Shown one piece after another: positions 8,048-18,563 of a stretch of 64,000 nucleotides of DNA. Positions within the stretch are counted from its first letter, which is position 1; each line of letters starts with the position of its first letter. A program made the translations under genes and the position numbers. Below the pieces are notes generated by a model, which saw only the letters and a list, made by a program, of their open reading frames with translations, was not told where the DNA came from and searched no databases. Source of the DNA: Demequina sediminicola (GTDB lineage: Bacteria > Actinomycetota > Actinomycetes > Actinomycetales > Demequinaceae); assembly GCF_000975055.1 (NCBI RefSeq), contig NZ_BBRB01000001.1:310001-374000 (forward strand), read 5' to 3'.

Positions 8048-9892
8048 TTAGACCTCCATGCGGCGGCGCGCGATGAGCAAAGCGCCACCGAGGGTGATCA
8101 GCAGGGCGGCCGGGAGAACCAGACCGAGGTCACCACCGGTCTCTGCGAGCGAGTCAGTGGCGGCGGCATCGTCTCCGGCGTCAGCTGCTGTCACGTCGGC
8201 GGCGGCCGCTTCCTGAGTCTGGATGACCGGCAACGCCTCAACATCGAAGCTCACGGCGTGCGAGGTTTCGATGAGCGTCCGGCCGCCTACATTCGTCGAG
8301 CGCGGGTTTCCCGGACCCAAGGGCAGGTAGCCGGCCAGACGCACCTCAAAGGTGACGGTGCCCGAGCTGACATCAGCCTCAGTGACTTCATAGGAGAGCG
8401 TGCAGTCCACAGACCCGTTGACGGGCACAGTGCCGTCAGCCGGGATGTCGCAGTCAGCGGCAAGGCCGGACGGCGAGTCCACGCTCACAGTCACATTCAG
8501 AAGCGGGTACAGCGATGATCCGGGAACGGTGAAGCTCACGGAAACGACGTCCCCAGGACGTGCCACACCGGGGTTGTCCCCAGCCTTCCACTGCACTTCG
8601 CTACGTACCGTGGCCAGGTCTTCCAGGTCGGCACGACGGTCTGCCACGTCCTCCTCAGCAGTAGCCAGGCCGTCCACGAGTGCGACAATCGCGCGGAACT
8701 GCTCGCGTGCTGCGTTGCGCACATCTCGCGCGTCGTTGCGTACATCCCGTGCGTCGTCGCGAGCATCACGTGCATCGATGCGGGCCTGAGTAGCGTCACG
8801 CTTGACCTGTGCCAAGCGAGCGCGCTCGTCCTTGGCATCAGCCAGCGCCGCGGCAGCATCCGCTGCGTCCTGTTGCGCAGTACCAAGTGCGGCTTGTGCC
8901 GCGTCCACTGCAGCGTGCGCATCGGCCGCAGAACCGTCAGCGGCATCAAACGCCACCTGTGCGGTTTCCAGGTTGGCGTTGGCATTCTCGTATGCGACCT
9001 TGCGATCGGTGGCGCCAATGCCGTTTGCTACTTCGTTCAATGTGGTGACCCAGGACTGCAAGCCAGAGAGTCTAATTTCGGCGATGCCGATCTCGATACC
9101 AAGCTCGGCGCGCTCGCCAGCGTTGCTCACAAGGCACCACCAGTCTCCGTTGCAACTCGCCCGGAGCGCGTCACGCTCGGCCTTGAGGTCCGCTACTTCG
9201 CTCTGCTGAGTGGTGACCGCGTCCTGTGCGCGGGTGATCTCATCGAAGAGTTCCGCGATGGTGGCGGGTGCAGTGTCCACGGTGTACCAGACAGCAGGAA
9301 CGTCGAACAGTTCCACGATGGGTGCGTTGTATGCACCTGCAGCGGTTTCCTGCGCGGTCTGTGCGGCAGTGAGATTGCCCTGCTCCGTGGCCTGAGTCGC
9401 CAACGCATCGGTCAATGCCGTCTGCGCGGCAGCCAGAACAGCCTCAAGTCGAAGCACCTCCGCCGCGGTGTCGCGCACTGCTGTGCGGGCCGCCGGAAGG
9501 ACGGTGTTGACCTGGTTGTCGAGCGCATCTTGAGCAGCATCTTCAGCGTCTTGGGCCGCGGTGAACGCGCTCTGCGCGGCAGTCAGCGCATCGTTGGCGG
9601 TGTCGAGTGCATCCTGTGCGGCGTCACGTTCATGACGTGCTGCGGCTGCCAGCATGGTCAGCGTGCCGAACTCTGCGTCGAACGCGTCTGCGTGCGTGGT
9701 GACAGCGTCCCAGTCTGCATCGATGAAAGCTTGGTTGGTGGCATCTGCCGCTGCCTGAGCGGCGCTTGCCACGGCAGCGGGATCGATTGGTGCGGGTGCG
9801 TCGTCGGCAAGAGCCGGCGTCGCCACCACAAAGGTCAGTGCAGTCACGGCGCTGGTGGCCGCAACGGACGCGCGAAAGCGTGTCATTTTCAT
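8048..9892 (-). CDS. Secreted alanine-rich coiled-coil surface protein with LAETG sortase signal
   Basis: A 614-residue cell-surface protein of unknown function. It starts with a signal peptide ending near TPALADD. A long Ala/Asp/Gln-rich region (about residues 35-420) follows, with heptad-like coiled coil and repeats such as DARDARDDARDVRNDARDVR. An Ig-like domain (about 435-545) contains PGDVVSVSFTVPG and a pair of Cys. The C-terminus is a sorting signal: LAETG at 582-586, a hydrophobic stretch and RRRMEV. LAXTG motifs are typical of class E sortases in high-GC Gram-positives. The ATG at 9892 follows GGGGAG at good spacing. No sortase gene is nearby. An adhesin or stalk role is inference. 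Confidence 0.85.
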   Translation of the reverse strand: MKMTRFRASVAATSAVTALTFVVATPALADDAPAPIDPAAVASAAQAAADATNQAFIDADWDAVTTHADAFDAEFGTLTMLAAAARHERDAAQDALDTANDALTAAQSAFTAAQDAEDAAQDALDNQVNTVLPAARTAVRDTAAEVLRLEAVLAAAQTALTDALATQATEQGNLTAAQTAQETAAGAYNAPIVELFDVPAVWYTVDTAPATIAELFDEITRAQDAVTTQQSEVADLKAERDALRASCNGDWWCLVSNAGERAELGIEIGIAEIRLSGLQSWVTTLNEVANGIGATDRKVAYENANANLETAQVAFDAADGSAADAHAAVDAAQAALGTAQQDAADAAAALADAKDERARLAQVKRDATQARIDARDARDDARDVRNDARDVRNAAREQFRAIVALVDGLATAEEDVADRRADLEDLATVRSEVQWKAGDNPGVARPGDVVSVSFTVPGSSLYPLLNVTVSVDSPSGLAADCDIPADGTVPVNGSVDCTLSYEVTEADVSSGTVTFEVRLAGYLPLGPGNPRSTNVGGRTLIETSHAVSFDVEALPVIQTQEAAAADVTAADAGDDAAATDSLAETGGDLGLVLPAALLITLGGALLIARRRMEV

Positions 9893-10073
9893 GTGTTTCT
9901 CCCCTCGATGGGGCAGCCCTCAGCGCATGCCCCTGGAGCACATTAGTCCGGAAACCGAGCCGACCACAAGCACAAAATCAGTCTTTTATCCAGGTAAACT
10001 GCAAATTCGTACGCGATAATATGTAAATGTCCGGTTCGCACTTTCCCGATATGAAGAATGAGACGATAGAAGC

Positions 10074-11444
<1,371 letters not shown>

Positions 11445-11486
11445 CACCCCGGCACGCACGAACGGCAGTCGCGCACGAACGGCCGC

Positions 11487-11524
11487 GCCGTTCTCCTTAC
11501 CTGACATCCGGTGAGAAGAACGGC
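11487..11524 (+). terminator. Hairpin terminator after pepP
   Basis: GCCGTTCT (11487-11494) pairs with AGAACGGC (11517-11524), and the inner CTTACC/GGTGAG arms extend the stem with one wobble and one mismatch. It sits about 40 bp after the pepP stop. A direct repeat GCACGAACGGC (11456-11466 and 11473-11483) precedes it and has no assigned role. Confidence 0.6.
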
Positions 11525-11605
11525 GGGCCGGCCAGGGACTTAAGCCCCGCGTGAAACTACGTTTGCGCTCATACTCTGCGGTCACGACCACCAGAGGAGA
11601 GCGCC

Positions 11606-13105
11606 GTGACTGCAGCCCGCCGAGCGACACCGTCGTCGTCCCCTGCTTCGCGCACCGGAAGCTTCATCGTCGGACTGCTGCTGGCACTGGTGCTCCTCGG
11701 TATCGCAGGCGCCAACGCCGCGAGCGCCTGGATGAGCGCTACCCACAGCGACGCGGACGGTGTCGCCATCACCGCATCGGCCGCACATGCCGCCGCGCTC
11801 ACCACCGATGCCACTCACGCCACCACGTCTGAAGCCACCACCTCCGACGTCACCCCCGGCATCGACCCCGATGCCGACATCGTCCTGTTTTGGGGAGACG
11901 GCTGCCCCAACTGCGAAAAGGAACGCGCCTGGCTTGAGAGCGTGGCAGATACCCACCCAGACCTGGTGATCGCCGAATACGAAGTGTGGAACAACGACAC
12001 CAACCGGGACCTCTTCGCTTCCGAGGCGCAGCGGCTCGGTTTCGAAGCAGGCTCCGTGCCCACCACGATCATTGACGAACGCGTCTGGGTTGGCTGGACA
12101 GATGCCATCGAACAGGACATGGCGGGCGCAATCGCCATCATTGAACGCGGCGCAACCCCCACTGCCGGGGTCTATGGCACCGCCGGCGCAGGCACCTGTG
12201 CCGAGGACGGCGCCCTCTGCACCGCTGATGCCCCCGAAACCGTCATCGATGTCCCCCTGTTCGGCGACGTCACCGTGTCCGCGGACTCGCTGCTGATGTC
12301 GACCATCGTGATCGGCTTCGTGGACGGCATCAACCCGTGCTCGCTCTGGGTGCTATCGGTACTGCTGACGATCGTGCTGCGCACCAACTCACGCAAGCGA
12401 GTCCTCGCGATCGGCACAACGTTCCTGACAGTCACCGCCATCATGTACGCGCTGTACATGGCCGCGTTCTACTCAGCGCTTGCCGTGGTGGGAATGCTGG
12501 GCTGGATACAGATCGTCGTCGCGCTCATCGCGGGAGTGTTTGGCGTGGTGTCCGTGAAGGACTACTTCGCGATGGGCAAAGGAGTGTCCTTCACCATCCG
12601 CAAAGAAGACAAGCCAGGAATCTACTCAAAGATGCGTGCGGCGGCCGGCAAGAAGGCGCTCCTGCCGGCGCTGGGCGCGACCATCGTGCTGGCCGTCGGA
12701 GTGTCCCTCCTCGAAACCCCGTGCACCGCCGGCTTCCCAGTGCTGTGGACAGGCATGCTTCACGCCAACGGCGTAGGGCCCGCAGAAACCGCCGGGCTCT
12801 TCATCGCTTACATGGTGCCGTTCCTCCTGGACGAACTCATCATCTTTGGCATCGCAGTGGCCACCATGAAGGCCACCAAGATGCAAGACAAGCACGGCGA
12901 ACTCCTCAAACTCTTCGCCGGCGTGACGATGCTGGTGCTCGCGGCCGTCATGGCCTTCGATCCCACGCTGATGGAGAACCCCTGGGCAGCATTGGGACTG
13001 TTCGCCGGCGCATTTGTGCTTGCGTTGCTGATCCACCTGATCACCGTGCGGGTCGTCGCGTCCAGACGAGTGAGAGCCGCATCACATGAAGGAATCTCCC
13101 AGTAG
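11606..13105 (+). CDS. Thioredoxin-fold/CcdA-like transmembrane fusion protein
   Basis: A 499-residue predicted thiol-redox membrane protein. A signal anchor (residues about 19-42) is followed by a Thr/Ala-rich linker and an extracytoplasmic thioredoxin-like domain with CPNC at 100-103 (VLFWGDGCPNCEKE) and a cis-Pro-like VPTT near 151. A linker with a second Cys pair (198, 205) leads to a CcdA/DsbD-type domain of about six membrane spans. Its two conserved Cys lie in INPCSLW (245) and ETPCTAG (373). The arrangement suggests electron transfer from cytosolic thioredoxin through the membrane to the exported CPNC. The GTG at 11606 is chosen for its AGAGGAGAG. No cytochrome c genes are adjacent. 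Confidence 0.8.
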   Translation: MTAARRATPSSSPASRTGSFIVGLLLALVLLGIAGANAASAWMSATHSDADGVAITASAAHAAALTTDATHATTSEATTSDVTPGIDPDADIVLFWGDGCPNCEKERAWLESVADTHPDLVIAEYEVWNNDTNRDLFASEAQRLGFEAGSVPTTIIDERVWVGWTDAIEQDMAGAIAIIERGATPTAGVYGTAGAGTCAEDGALCTADAPETVIDVPLFGDVTVSADSLLMSTIVIGFVDGINPCSLWVLSVLLTIVLRTNSRKRVLAIGTTFLTVTAIMYALYMAAFYSALAVVGMLGWIQIVVALIAGVFGVVSVKDYFAMGKGVSFTIRKEDKPGIYSKMRAAAGKKALLPALGATIVLAVGVSLLETPCTAGFPVLWTGMLHANGVGPAETAGLFIAYMVPFLLDELIIFGIAVATMKATKMQDKHGELLKLFAGVTMLVLAAVMAFDPTLMENPWAALGLFAGAFVLALLIHLITVRVVASRRVRAASHEGISQ

Positions 13106-13186
13106 TAAGTGTCGTTGACGTCCATGCAGGGTTCTCTCGGTGCAGAGATCCCCGCTCAGAGTCATCCACTACCCGCAGGAGTTCCC

Positions 13187-14179
13187 TTGCCCACTCACGT
13201 GCCGCTGTCCGTTCTCGACCTCGCCCCGATTGCGGACGGCCAAACCGCCAGCGATTCGCTCGCTCACTCGGTGGCGTTGGCGCAGGCGGCCGAGCGCGCA
13301 GGCTATGAGCGCGTCTGGTACGCCGAGCACCACAACATGGCACGCATCGCCTCCTCGGCTACCAGTGTGGTGATCGCCCATGTGGCCGCGAACACAGAGT
13401 CGATTCGCTTGGGCGCTGGGGGCGTGATGCTCCCCAATCACTCCCCGCTCACGATCGCCGAACAGTTCGGAACGCTGGAAGCGCTCCACACTGGCCGCAT
13501 TGACTTGGGACTTGGGCGGGCTCCCGGCGGCGACCGCGCAGTGTTTGCAGCTCTGCGTCGCACCCCAGAATCGTCCGACCGCTTCCCCCAAGATGTCCTG
13601 GAACTCCAGGGATACCTGGGCGACACCTCCCGCGTCGAAGGAGTAGACGCGACCCCCGGCAAGGGCTCTCATGTACCGCTGTACATTTTGGGTTCGTCAC
13701 TGTTCGGCGCCCAACTGGCCGCACAACTCGGACTCCCGTACGCCTTTGCCTCGCATTTTGCACCGGCCGCTATGACGGAAGCGATTGCCGCCTACCGCGA
13801 GGGTTTCACGCCGTCCGAGCAGTTGGCTGAGCCCTACGTGATCTTGGGAGCGAACGTGTTTACCGCCGACTCGACGGAGCGTGCCGAAGAGCAGTTCCTG
13901 TCCTCTCGCCGCTCACGTGTCCGGTGGATGATTAAGCGCGGGCCATCGACCCCGGACTATTCCGATGCGGACATTGATGCCTTCCTCACGACACCCCAGG
14001 GCGCTCAACTCGCGGACATGATGCGGTACACCGCGGTGGGCACTGGCGAAGAGAACTGCCAGTGGCTCGATGACTTCGCCGCGACACATGGCGCGGACGA
14101 GGTCATCACGGCACACGGCGCGGTGGAGGCCGACGCACGGGTCGAGTCAGTGCGGCTCATCGGCACCGGCGGCGCGTGA
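13187..14179 (+). CDS. LLM-class flavin-dependent oxidoreductase
   Basis: A luciferase-like monooxygenase family protein. Diagnostic features are [14 protein letters not shown] at the N-terminus, WYAEHHNM, the [20 protein letters not shown] block and [11 protein letters not shown]. Many actinobacterial members are annotated as alkanal monooxygenase alpha-like, with substrate unknown. The start is uncertain. TTG at 13187 gives the usual 330-residue length and follows AGGAG by four bases; GTG at 13109 and ATG at 13124 are in frame but have poor ribosome-binding sites. It begins shortly after the thiol-redox gene on the same strand. Confidence 0.85.
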   Translation: MPTHVPLSVLDLAPIADGQTASDSLAHSVALAQAAERAGYERVWYAEHHNMARIASSATSVVIAHVAANTESIRLGAGGVMLPNHSPLTIAEQFGTLEALHTGRIDLGLGRAPGGDRAVFAALRRTPESSDRFPQDVLELQGYLGDTSRVEGVDATPGKGSHVPLYILGSSLFGAQLAAQLGLPYAFASHFAPAAMTEAIAAYREGFTPSEQLAEPYVILGANVFTADSTERAEEQFLSSRRSRVRWMIKRGPSTPDYSDADIDAFLTTPQGAQLADMMRYTAVGTGEENCQWLDDFAATHGADEVITAHGAVEADARVESVRLIGTGGA

Positions 14180-14180
14180 A

Positions 14181-14266
14181 GTGGAAAGAAATGCCCGTTA
14201 TGCCTCGACAAAACAGCGGAATGGAGCCATTTCGCGAAAGAGGGAGGGGTGGGAGGGGTGGTTAGG
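14181..14266 (-). repeat. Intergenic repeat, copy A (AAATGGNNCCATTT family)
   Basis: Read on the minus strand, this begins at the mocR stop codon with TAACCACCCC. A C-rich stretch follows, then CGCGAAATGGCTCCATT and CGCTGTTTTG, and it ends with AACGGGCATTT and CCAC. The same order of blocks recurs after pcrA (55389-55482) and, in the opposite orientation and without the TAACCACCCC part, at 55099-55177. It could act as a transcription terminator or RNA-end structure for mocR, or be a mobile REP/MITE-type element. Confidence 0.7.
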
Positions 14267-15662
14267 CAGCGCGGTCGGCCAAGACCTTGACGCCCAAGCG
14301 CATATCTTCCGCTGGCAGATAAAACGGCAACCGGAAGTATGACGTCCCGCCCCCGGGAGCGACCTCGAAGGCGCTGCCGGGAGCGACGGGCACTCCCGCA
14401 TCCTCGGCCCGCGCCGCGAATCGATCCGTGTTAATGCCGGGAACCTCGACCCACAAGCTGGGACCGCCATCAGGCATGCGCACCTTCCACTCCGGCGCAT
14501 GCTCGCGCATGGCATCAACGGTGGCGTCGAGCGATTCGCGCAGTGCCTCGCGGCGCCAGGCCAGGGTCTCGTCGTAGCAATCAGCCATGAGTTCACGCGC
14601 AATGCGCTGCATGAACCCCGAACTACCCAAGTCCATCGCGGCCTTACGCTGCCGCAGATGTGCCGCCAACGTGGCATTGGTGAGCAGCCAGCCGATGCGC
14701 ATTCCACCCCAGAACACCTTCGACAGCCCGGAGATGGTGACGACGGACGCTCCCGTGCCAAGCGAGGCGAACGGCGGTGCCGCCTGTCCCCCCAGCGCGA
14801 GGTCAGCGGTGATGCGGTCGTCAATCAGCGTGGTCTCGGTGGCCGCGGCGGCTTCCGCAATCGCCTGCGCGCCAGCAGGTGTGAGAGTGGTGCCCGTGGG
14901 GTTGTGGAATGTCGTCACATACGCAACGCCAGGTCTGGCGGCGCGCAACAGTTTGACCGATGCCAGCACATCGAGTCCGTCGGGACCCATGGGAAGTGCC
15001 AGCGGGCGCGATCCGGCCGCAGAGATTGCGTCAAACACTCCGGGATACGTGACCGATTCGAGCGCGACCGGCGAGGTGGGCCCTGCGAGCGCGGTCAGCG
15101 CAAGCCACAGCGCCTGTTGTCCGCCGCTGGTAATCACCACTTCGTCAGGGTTCGCATCGATGCCGTCGGCGCGGAGCCGTTCCACCACGACCTCCACCAA
15201 CTCTGGGTCGCCGAGCGCGGCGTAGCCCGTTCCAAAGGTCGGTGACGACTCGAGCGTGGCGCGCGGATCAGCGAACGCTTCGACGACGGAAGGCGCGGGT
15301 GGCGGGCAGGCAGAGGACAGGCCCACGAGTGGGGCCTGCGCGCCGGGGAGGATCTTTGCGAAGCGGTCTTGGAGGCTCATGGCGTCGAGCCCCCGAGCAC
15401 GCGAGCCCAGCGTGGGTGCTGCTCCTGCGCGTACATCCAGCCAATCGTCATCTCGCAAGTGCTGATAGGCGGCCGTGACGGTATTGCGCGACAGGTGCAA
15501 AGACTCGGCGAGGGCTCGCTCGGAGGGAAGCCGGGTGCCGTGTTCGAGCGAGCCCGATTCCGCGAGCGAGACGATGGCGTCAGCAAGCTGGATGTACAGG
15601 GGCCCCGTACCGGAGCGCCAGTGGTCGAGGACGTCGCGAAGCTGATCTGCTGTGGTGCGCAT
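14262..15662 (-). CDS. MocR-type regulator (GntR HTH fused to aminotransferase fold)
   Basis: A 466-residue fusion regulator. The GntR winged helix covers residues about 20-88 (GTRLPSERALAESLHLSRNT), and a fold-type I aminotransferase domain follows. The PLP Lys is visible in SGLSKVFWGGMRIGW and the Asn-Pro-Thr-Gly motif in TTFHNPTGTT. MocR proteins sense PLP or amino-acid adducts and usually activate a divergent gene. Here the divergent partner is a PLP-dependent decarboxylase. The start ATG at 15662 faces the palindromes at 15682-15741. Confidence 0.9.
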   Translation of the reverse strand: MRTTADQLRDVLDHWRSGTGPLYIQLADAIVSLAESGSLEHGTRLPSERALAESLHLSRNTVTAAYQHLRDDDWLDVRAGAAPTLGSRARGLDAMSLQDRFAKILPGAQAPLVGLSSACPPPAPSVVEAFADPRATLESSPTFGTGYAALGDPELVEVVVERLRADGIDANPDEVVITSGGQQALWLALTALAGPTSPVALESVTYPGVFDAISAAGSRPLALPMGPDGLDVLASVKLLRAARPGVAYVTTFHNPTGTTLTPAGAQAIAEAAAATETTLIDDRITADLALGGQAAPPFASLGTGASVVTISGLSKVFWGGMRIGWLLTNATLAAHLRQRKAAMDLGSSGFMQRIARELMADCYDETLAWRREALRESLDATVDAMREHAPEWKVRMPDGGPSLWVEVPGINTDRFAARAEDAGVPVAPGSAFEVAPGGGTSYFRLPFYLPAEDMRLGVKVLADRAA

Positions 15663-15681
15663 GGGGCCATCTCACCGCAAA

Positions 15682-15741
15682 CTGGCCCCCTCTGACAAGG
15701 GCCAGACGCACGTTAACTGGCCCTGGCCTCAAGGGGCCAGT
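15682..15741. promoter_or_regulatory. Two identical-architecture palindromes between mocR and the decarboxylase gene
   Basis: CTGGCCC-N10-GGGCCAG occurs at 15682-15705 and again at 15717-15740; the second is extended by one base on each side (A...T). Centres are 35 bp apart. The identical half-sites and spacers in a divergent MocR/target gap make these the probable MocR binding sites. The palindromes are seen directly; the binding partner is inference. Confidence 0.65.
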
Positions 15742-15759
15742 CCCGGCACCATCGATGGC

Positions 15760-17163
15760 ATGACCACCACCCCGCTCACTCGCGTACAGACCAACCCCGC
15801 CTCCCGCGCGCGCCGCCGCGAGCGCATCGGCCTGATCACCGAGGCCTCGCGCCGAGCGGGTACTTACGCTGCCGGGGCGGGCGACCGCGCCATCTTTCCC
15901 CAGGCCGATGCTCTCGCTGGCCTCGACGCGTTCCGTCAACCCCTTCCCCAGGATGGCCGTCCCGCACGCGAAGTGCTGGCAGAACTCGACACCTTTGGGT
16001 CCCCCGCCACCACGGTGGTGAACGAAGGCCGATACTTCGGCTACGTCACCGGCGGCACTGACCCAGCAGCCCAAGCCGCTGCCATTCTGGCCGGTGCCTG
16101 GGACCAAAACGTCGGCAGTGGCTCCACCGCAGGCGAAGCAATTGACGCAGTTGCTTGCCAATGGATCGTTGACGCGCTCGGACTCCCCTCCCAGTCCGTA
16201 GCAGCATTCAACGGCGGAGCCACTGTCGCGAACCTCACCGGCATCATCGCCGCGCGAGACGCCCTCTACGCTCGCGCTGGCTGGTCAGTCGCGGAACAAG
16301 GACTCGTCGGCGCACGCCCTCTCCGAGTGATCGTGGGCGAAGAGGTGCACACCTCCGCTCTCAAGGCGCTACGGCTGGCAGGGTTCGGTGCGGCGCAGGT
16401 CGAGCGCGTCCCCACGGACGCCACTGGCGCAATCCGAGCCGATGCGTTTCCCCAGGACACCGACGATCACACCTTGGTGTTGCTCCAGGCAGGCAACGTC
16501 AATACCGGTGCGTCCGATCCGTTTGCCGACATCATCCCGGGCGTTCGCGAGCGCGGTGGATGGGTCCACATTGATGGCGCCTTCGGGCTCTGGGCGGCCG
16601 CGTCGCCGCAACTCGCCCACCAGGTAGCCGGAGTCGAACACGCCGACTCGTGGGCCACTGACGCGCACAAGTGGCTTTCCGTTCCCTACGACAGCGGCAT
16701 CGTCATCGTGCGCGACGGCAACGACCTGGCGCGTGCCATGTCAGCCGACGCAGCCTACCTTCACCCCACTGCGGAAGCTCCAATGAACAAGGGCATTCAG
16801 ATGTCGCAGCGCGCCCGCGCCATCGAGACCTGGGCGATGCTCGCCACCCACGGGCGCACCGGGCTGGCAGACCTGATCGAGCGCTCCTGCGCGCACGCTC
16901 GCCGGTTCGCTGCAGGGCTCGAGGAGGCCGGCGCGGAGATCTTGGCGCCAGTGGCGCTGAACCAAGTGCTGGTGGCCTTCGGTGACGCGGAACGTACCGC
17001 AGCCACCATCGCTGCGATCCAGGCCGAGGGCACATGCTGGGCTGGCTCAACCGTCTGGCACGGTAGGCCCGCCATGCGCATCTCCGTCTCCGACGCAGCC
17101 ACCACTGCCGACGACGTCGATGCCTCCGTCGAGGCCATCGTCCGCAGTTGGGCATCCATCTAA
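15760..17163 (+). CDS. PLP-dependent group II decarboxylase-like protein
   Basis: A 467-residue fold-type I PLP enzyme of the glutamate/DOPA/diaminobutyrate decarboxylase family. Visible are FGYVTGGTDPAAQAA and WDQNVGSGST, the PLP-binding GGATVANLTGI region, HIDGAFGLWA and the PLP Lys in TDAHKWLSVPYDSG. The ATG at 15760 is chosen because residues from there match the family; the frame is open further upstream, through the palindromes. Substrate is unknown: aromatic L-amino acid, diaminobutyrate or another amino acid is possible. Control by the divergent MocR protein is likely. Confidence 0.85.
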   Translation: MTTTPLTRVQTNPASRARRRERIGLITEASRRAGTYAAGAGDRAIFPQADALAGLDAFRQPLPQDGRPAREVLAELDTFGSPATTVVNEGRYFGYVTGGTDPAAQAAAILAGAWDQNVGSGSTAGEAIDAVACQWIVDALGLPSQSVAAFNGGATVANLTGIIAARDALYARAGWSVAEQGLVGARPLRVIVGEEVHTSALKALRLAGFGAAQVERVPTDATGAIRADAFPQDTDDHTLVLLQAGNVNTGASDPFADIIPGVRERGGWVHIDGAFGLWAAASPQLAHQVAGVEHADSWATDAHKWLSVPYDSGIVIVRDGNDLARAMSADAAYLHPTAEAPMNKGIQMSQRARAIETWAMLATHGRTGLADLIERSCAHARRFAAGLEEAGAEILAPVALNQVLVAFGDAERTAATIAAIQAEGTCWAGSTVWHGRPAMRISVSDAATTADDVDASVEAIVRSWASI

Positions 17164-17183
17164 CGGCCCCGCGAACTTTTTCT

Positions 17184-17247
17184 CCGTCAAATGGAACCAT
17201 TCTCGCGTCTAGGTCGAGCTAGACAGGCGAATGGTTCCATGTGACGG
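17184..17247. repeat. 64-bp hairpin repeat, copy D (AAATGGNNCCATTT family)
   Basis: Two inverted half-elements meet head to head. CCGTCA, ATGGAACCAT, CGC and GTCTAG (17184-17212) are mirrored by CTAGAC, GCG, ATGGTTCCAT and TGACGG (17219-17247) around a GTCGAG loop. It lies 20 bp after the decarboxylase stop and probably serves as its terminator. Half-elements resemble copies A-C, with AACC in place of CTCC in the palindrome centre. Confidence 0.7.
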
Positions 17248-17294
17248 GGCGGAGTGGGGGCACTGGCGCACGCCTCCCGGTTAGGCTAGCCACC

Positions 17295-18563
17295 ATGAGC
17301 CAGCCAGCCGAGCGCGTCTACCTTGCCCGTCTTGTCGGCACCGCTGTTTTCGACCCCATTGGCGACGCCGTGGGGCGTGTTCGCGACGTTGTCCTTCTCA
17401 TGCGTCGAGGGGCCGCACCGAGCGCGGTCGGACTCGTGGTGGAGGTACCAGGGCGCCGCCGCGTATTCCTGCCCCTGACGCGGGTGACGTCGATCGCACC
17501 CGGCCAGGTCATCTGCACTGGAGTGTTGAACCTGCGACGCTTCCAAGCGCGCGCATCCGAAACTCTGGCCATTGCGGAACTCTTGGAGCGTTCGGTCACC
17601 ATCAAGGATGGCAAGCACCCTGCGTTCATCGAAGACCTCGCGATGGAACCCAAACGTGGTGGGACGTGGCAGATCACCAAGCTCTGGGTTCGCAAAGCCG
17701 AGCGACGCAAGGGCGTCCTCGGTTTCTCACGCCGCGGCGAAGCACTCGTGGTGAACGTGGACGAGGTCACTGGCTTGCTCAGCCGCGACCAAGTTCAGGG
17801 CGCGCAACTGGTGATCCAATCGTTCGTTGACCACAAGCCTGCGGACCTCGCCGCAGCGCTGATGGAGATGTCGCCATCACGGTCAGCAGAGATTGCCGCT
17901 GCCCTTGACGACGAGCGCCTGGCCGATGTGCTGGAAGAGCTCCCCGAGGAAGATCAGGTCACTCTTCTGGGCACGTTGCGTTCGGAGCGCGCCGCCGACG
18001 TGCTCGAGGCGATGGACCCTGATGACGCTGCCGACTTGCTCGGTGACCTGCCTGAGGCACGCGCGCAACAACTGCTCGAACTCATGGAGCCCCAGGACGC
18101 AGACCAGGTCCGTCAGTTGCTTCACTACGAAGACGACACGGCTGGCGGTCTGATGACCACTGAGCCCGTGATCGTTGGCCCTGAGACTTCCGTAGCCGCG
18201 TGCTTGGCAATGGTGCGTAAGCAACAGTTGCCGCCGGCATTGGCATCAATGGTCTTCGTTGTTCGACCGCCGCTTGAGACCCCCACGGGACGCTTTATTG
18301 GCCTGGTGCACACACAGCGCCTCCTGCGTGAACCTCCCCACGACTCCGTGGGTGGCCACACCGACCCCGCAATTGAGCCCCTCGCGCCAGATGACTCCCT
18401 CCAAGAGGTGTCCCGCCGCATGGCGGCCTACGACATTCTCGCGATGCCCGTGGTCGACGACGACAACCGCTTCCTGGGCGCAGTCTCCATTGACGACGTG
18501 CTCGACCACATGCTGCCCAGCGACTGGCGCGAGCACATGGACGATGAGGAGGACGCACTATGA
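17295..18563 (+). CDS. MgtE N-terminal domain/CBS protein without a transport domain
   Basis: A 422-residue cytosolic protein. PRC-barrel-like segments (about residues 8-170) are followed by an MgtE_N domain with repeated acidic helices (LADVLEELPEEDQ, AADVLEAMDPDDAADLLGDL) and a CBS pair (GGLMTTEPVIV to the C-terminus). True MgtE continues into a membrane channel, which is absent here. The ATG at 17295 is taken as start; the frame is open from 17241. The DUF1003 gene overlaps its stop by 4 bp, so the two probably act together, perhaps as an Mg2+- or nucleotide-sensing regulator. This pair is common in actinomycetes but its role is not established. Confidence 0.85.
   Translation: MSQPAERVYLARLVGTAVFDPIGDAVGRVRDVVLLMRRGAAPSAVGLVVEVPGRRRVFLPLTRVTSIAPGQVICTGVLNLRRFQARASETLAIAELLERSVTIKDGKHPAFIEDLAMEPKRGGTWQITKLWVRKAERRKGVLGFSRRGEALVVNVDEVTGLLSRDQVQGAQLVIQSFVDHKPADLAAALMEMSPSRSAEIAAALDDERLADVLEELPEEDQVTLLGTLRSERAADVLEAMDPDDAADLLGDLPEARAQQLLELMEPQDADQVRQLLHYEDDTAGGLMTTEPVIVGPETSVAACLAMVRKQQLPPALASMVFVVRPPLETPTGRFIGLVHTQRLLREPPHDSVGGHTDPAIEPLAPDDSLQEVSRRMAAYDILAMPVVDDDNRFLGAVSIDDVLDHMLPSDWREHMDDEEDAL

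Noticed and set aside
8873-9946. A 357-codon open frame on the plus strand
   Set aside because: It is antisense to the LAETG surface protein, whose signal peptide and sorting signal are clear, and it shows no protein motif.
10011-10020. GATAAT as a pepP promoter -10
   Set aside because: No acceptable -35 at 16-18 bp was found, so it was not listed as a feature.
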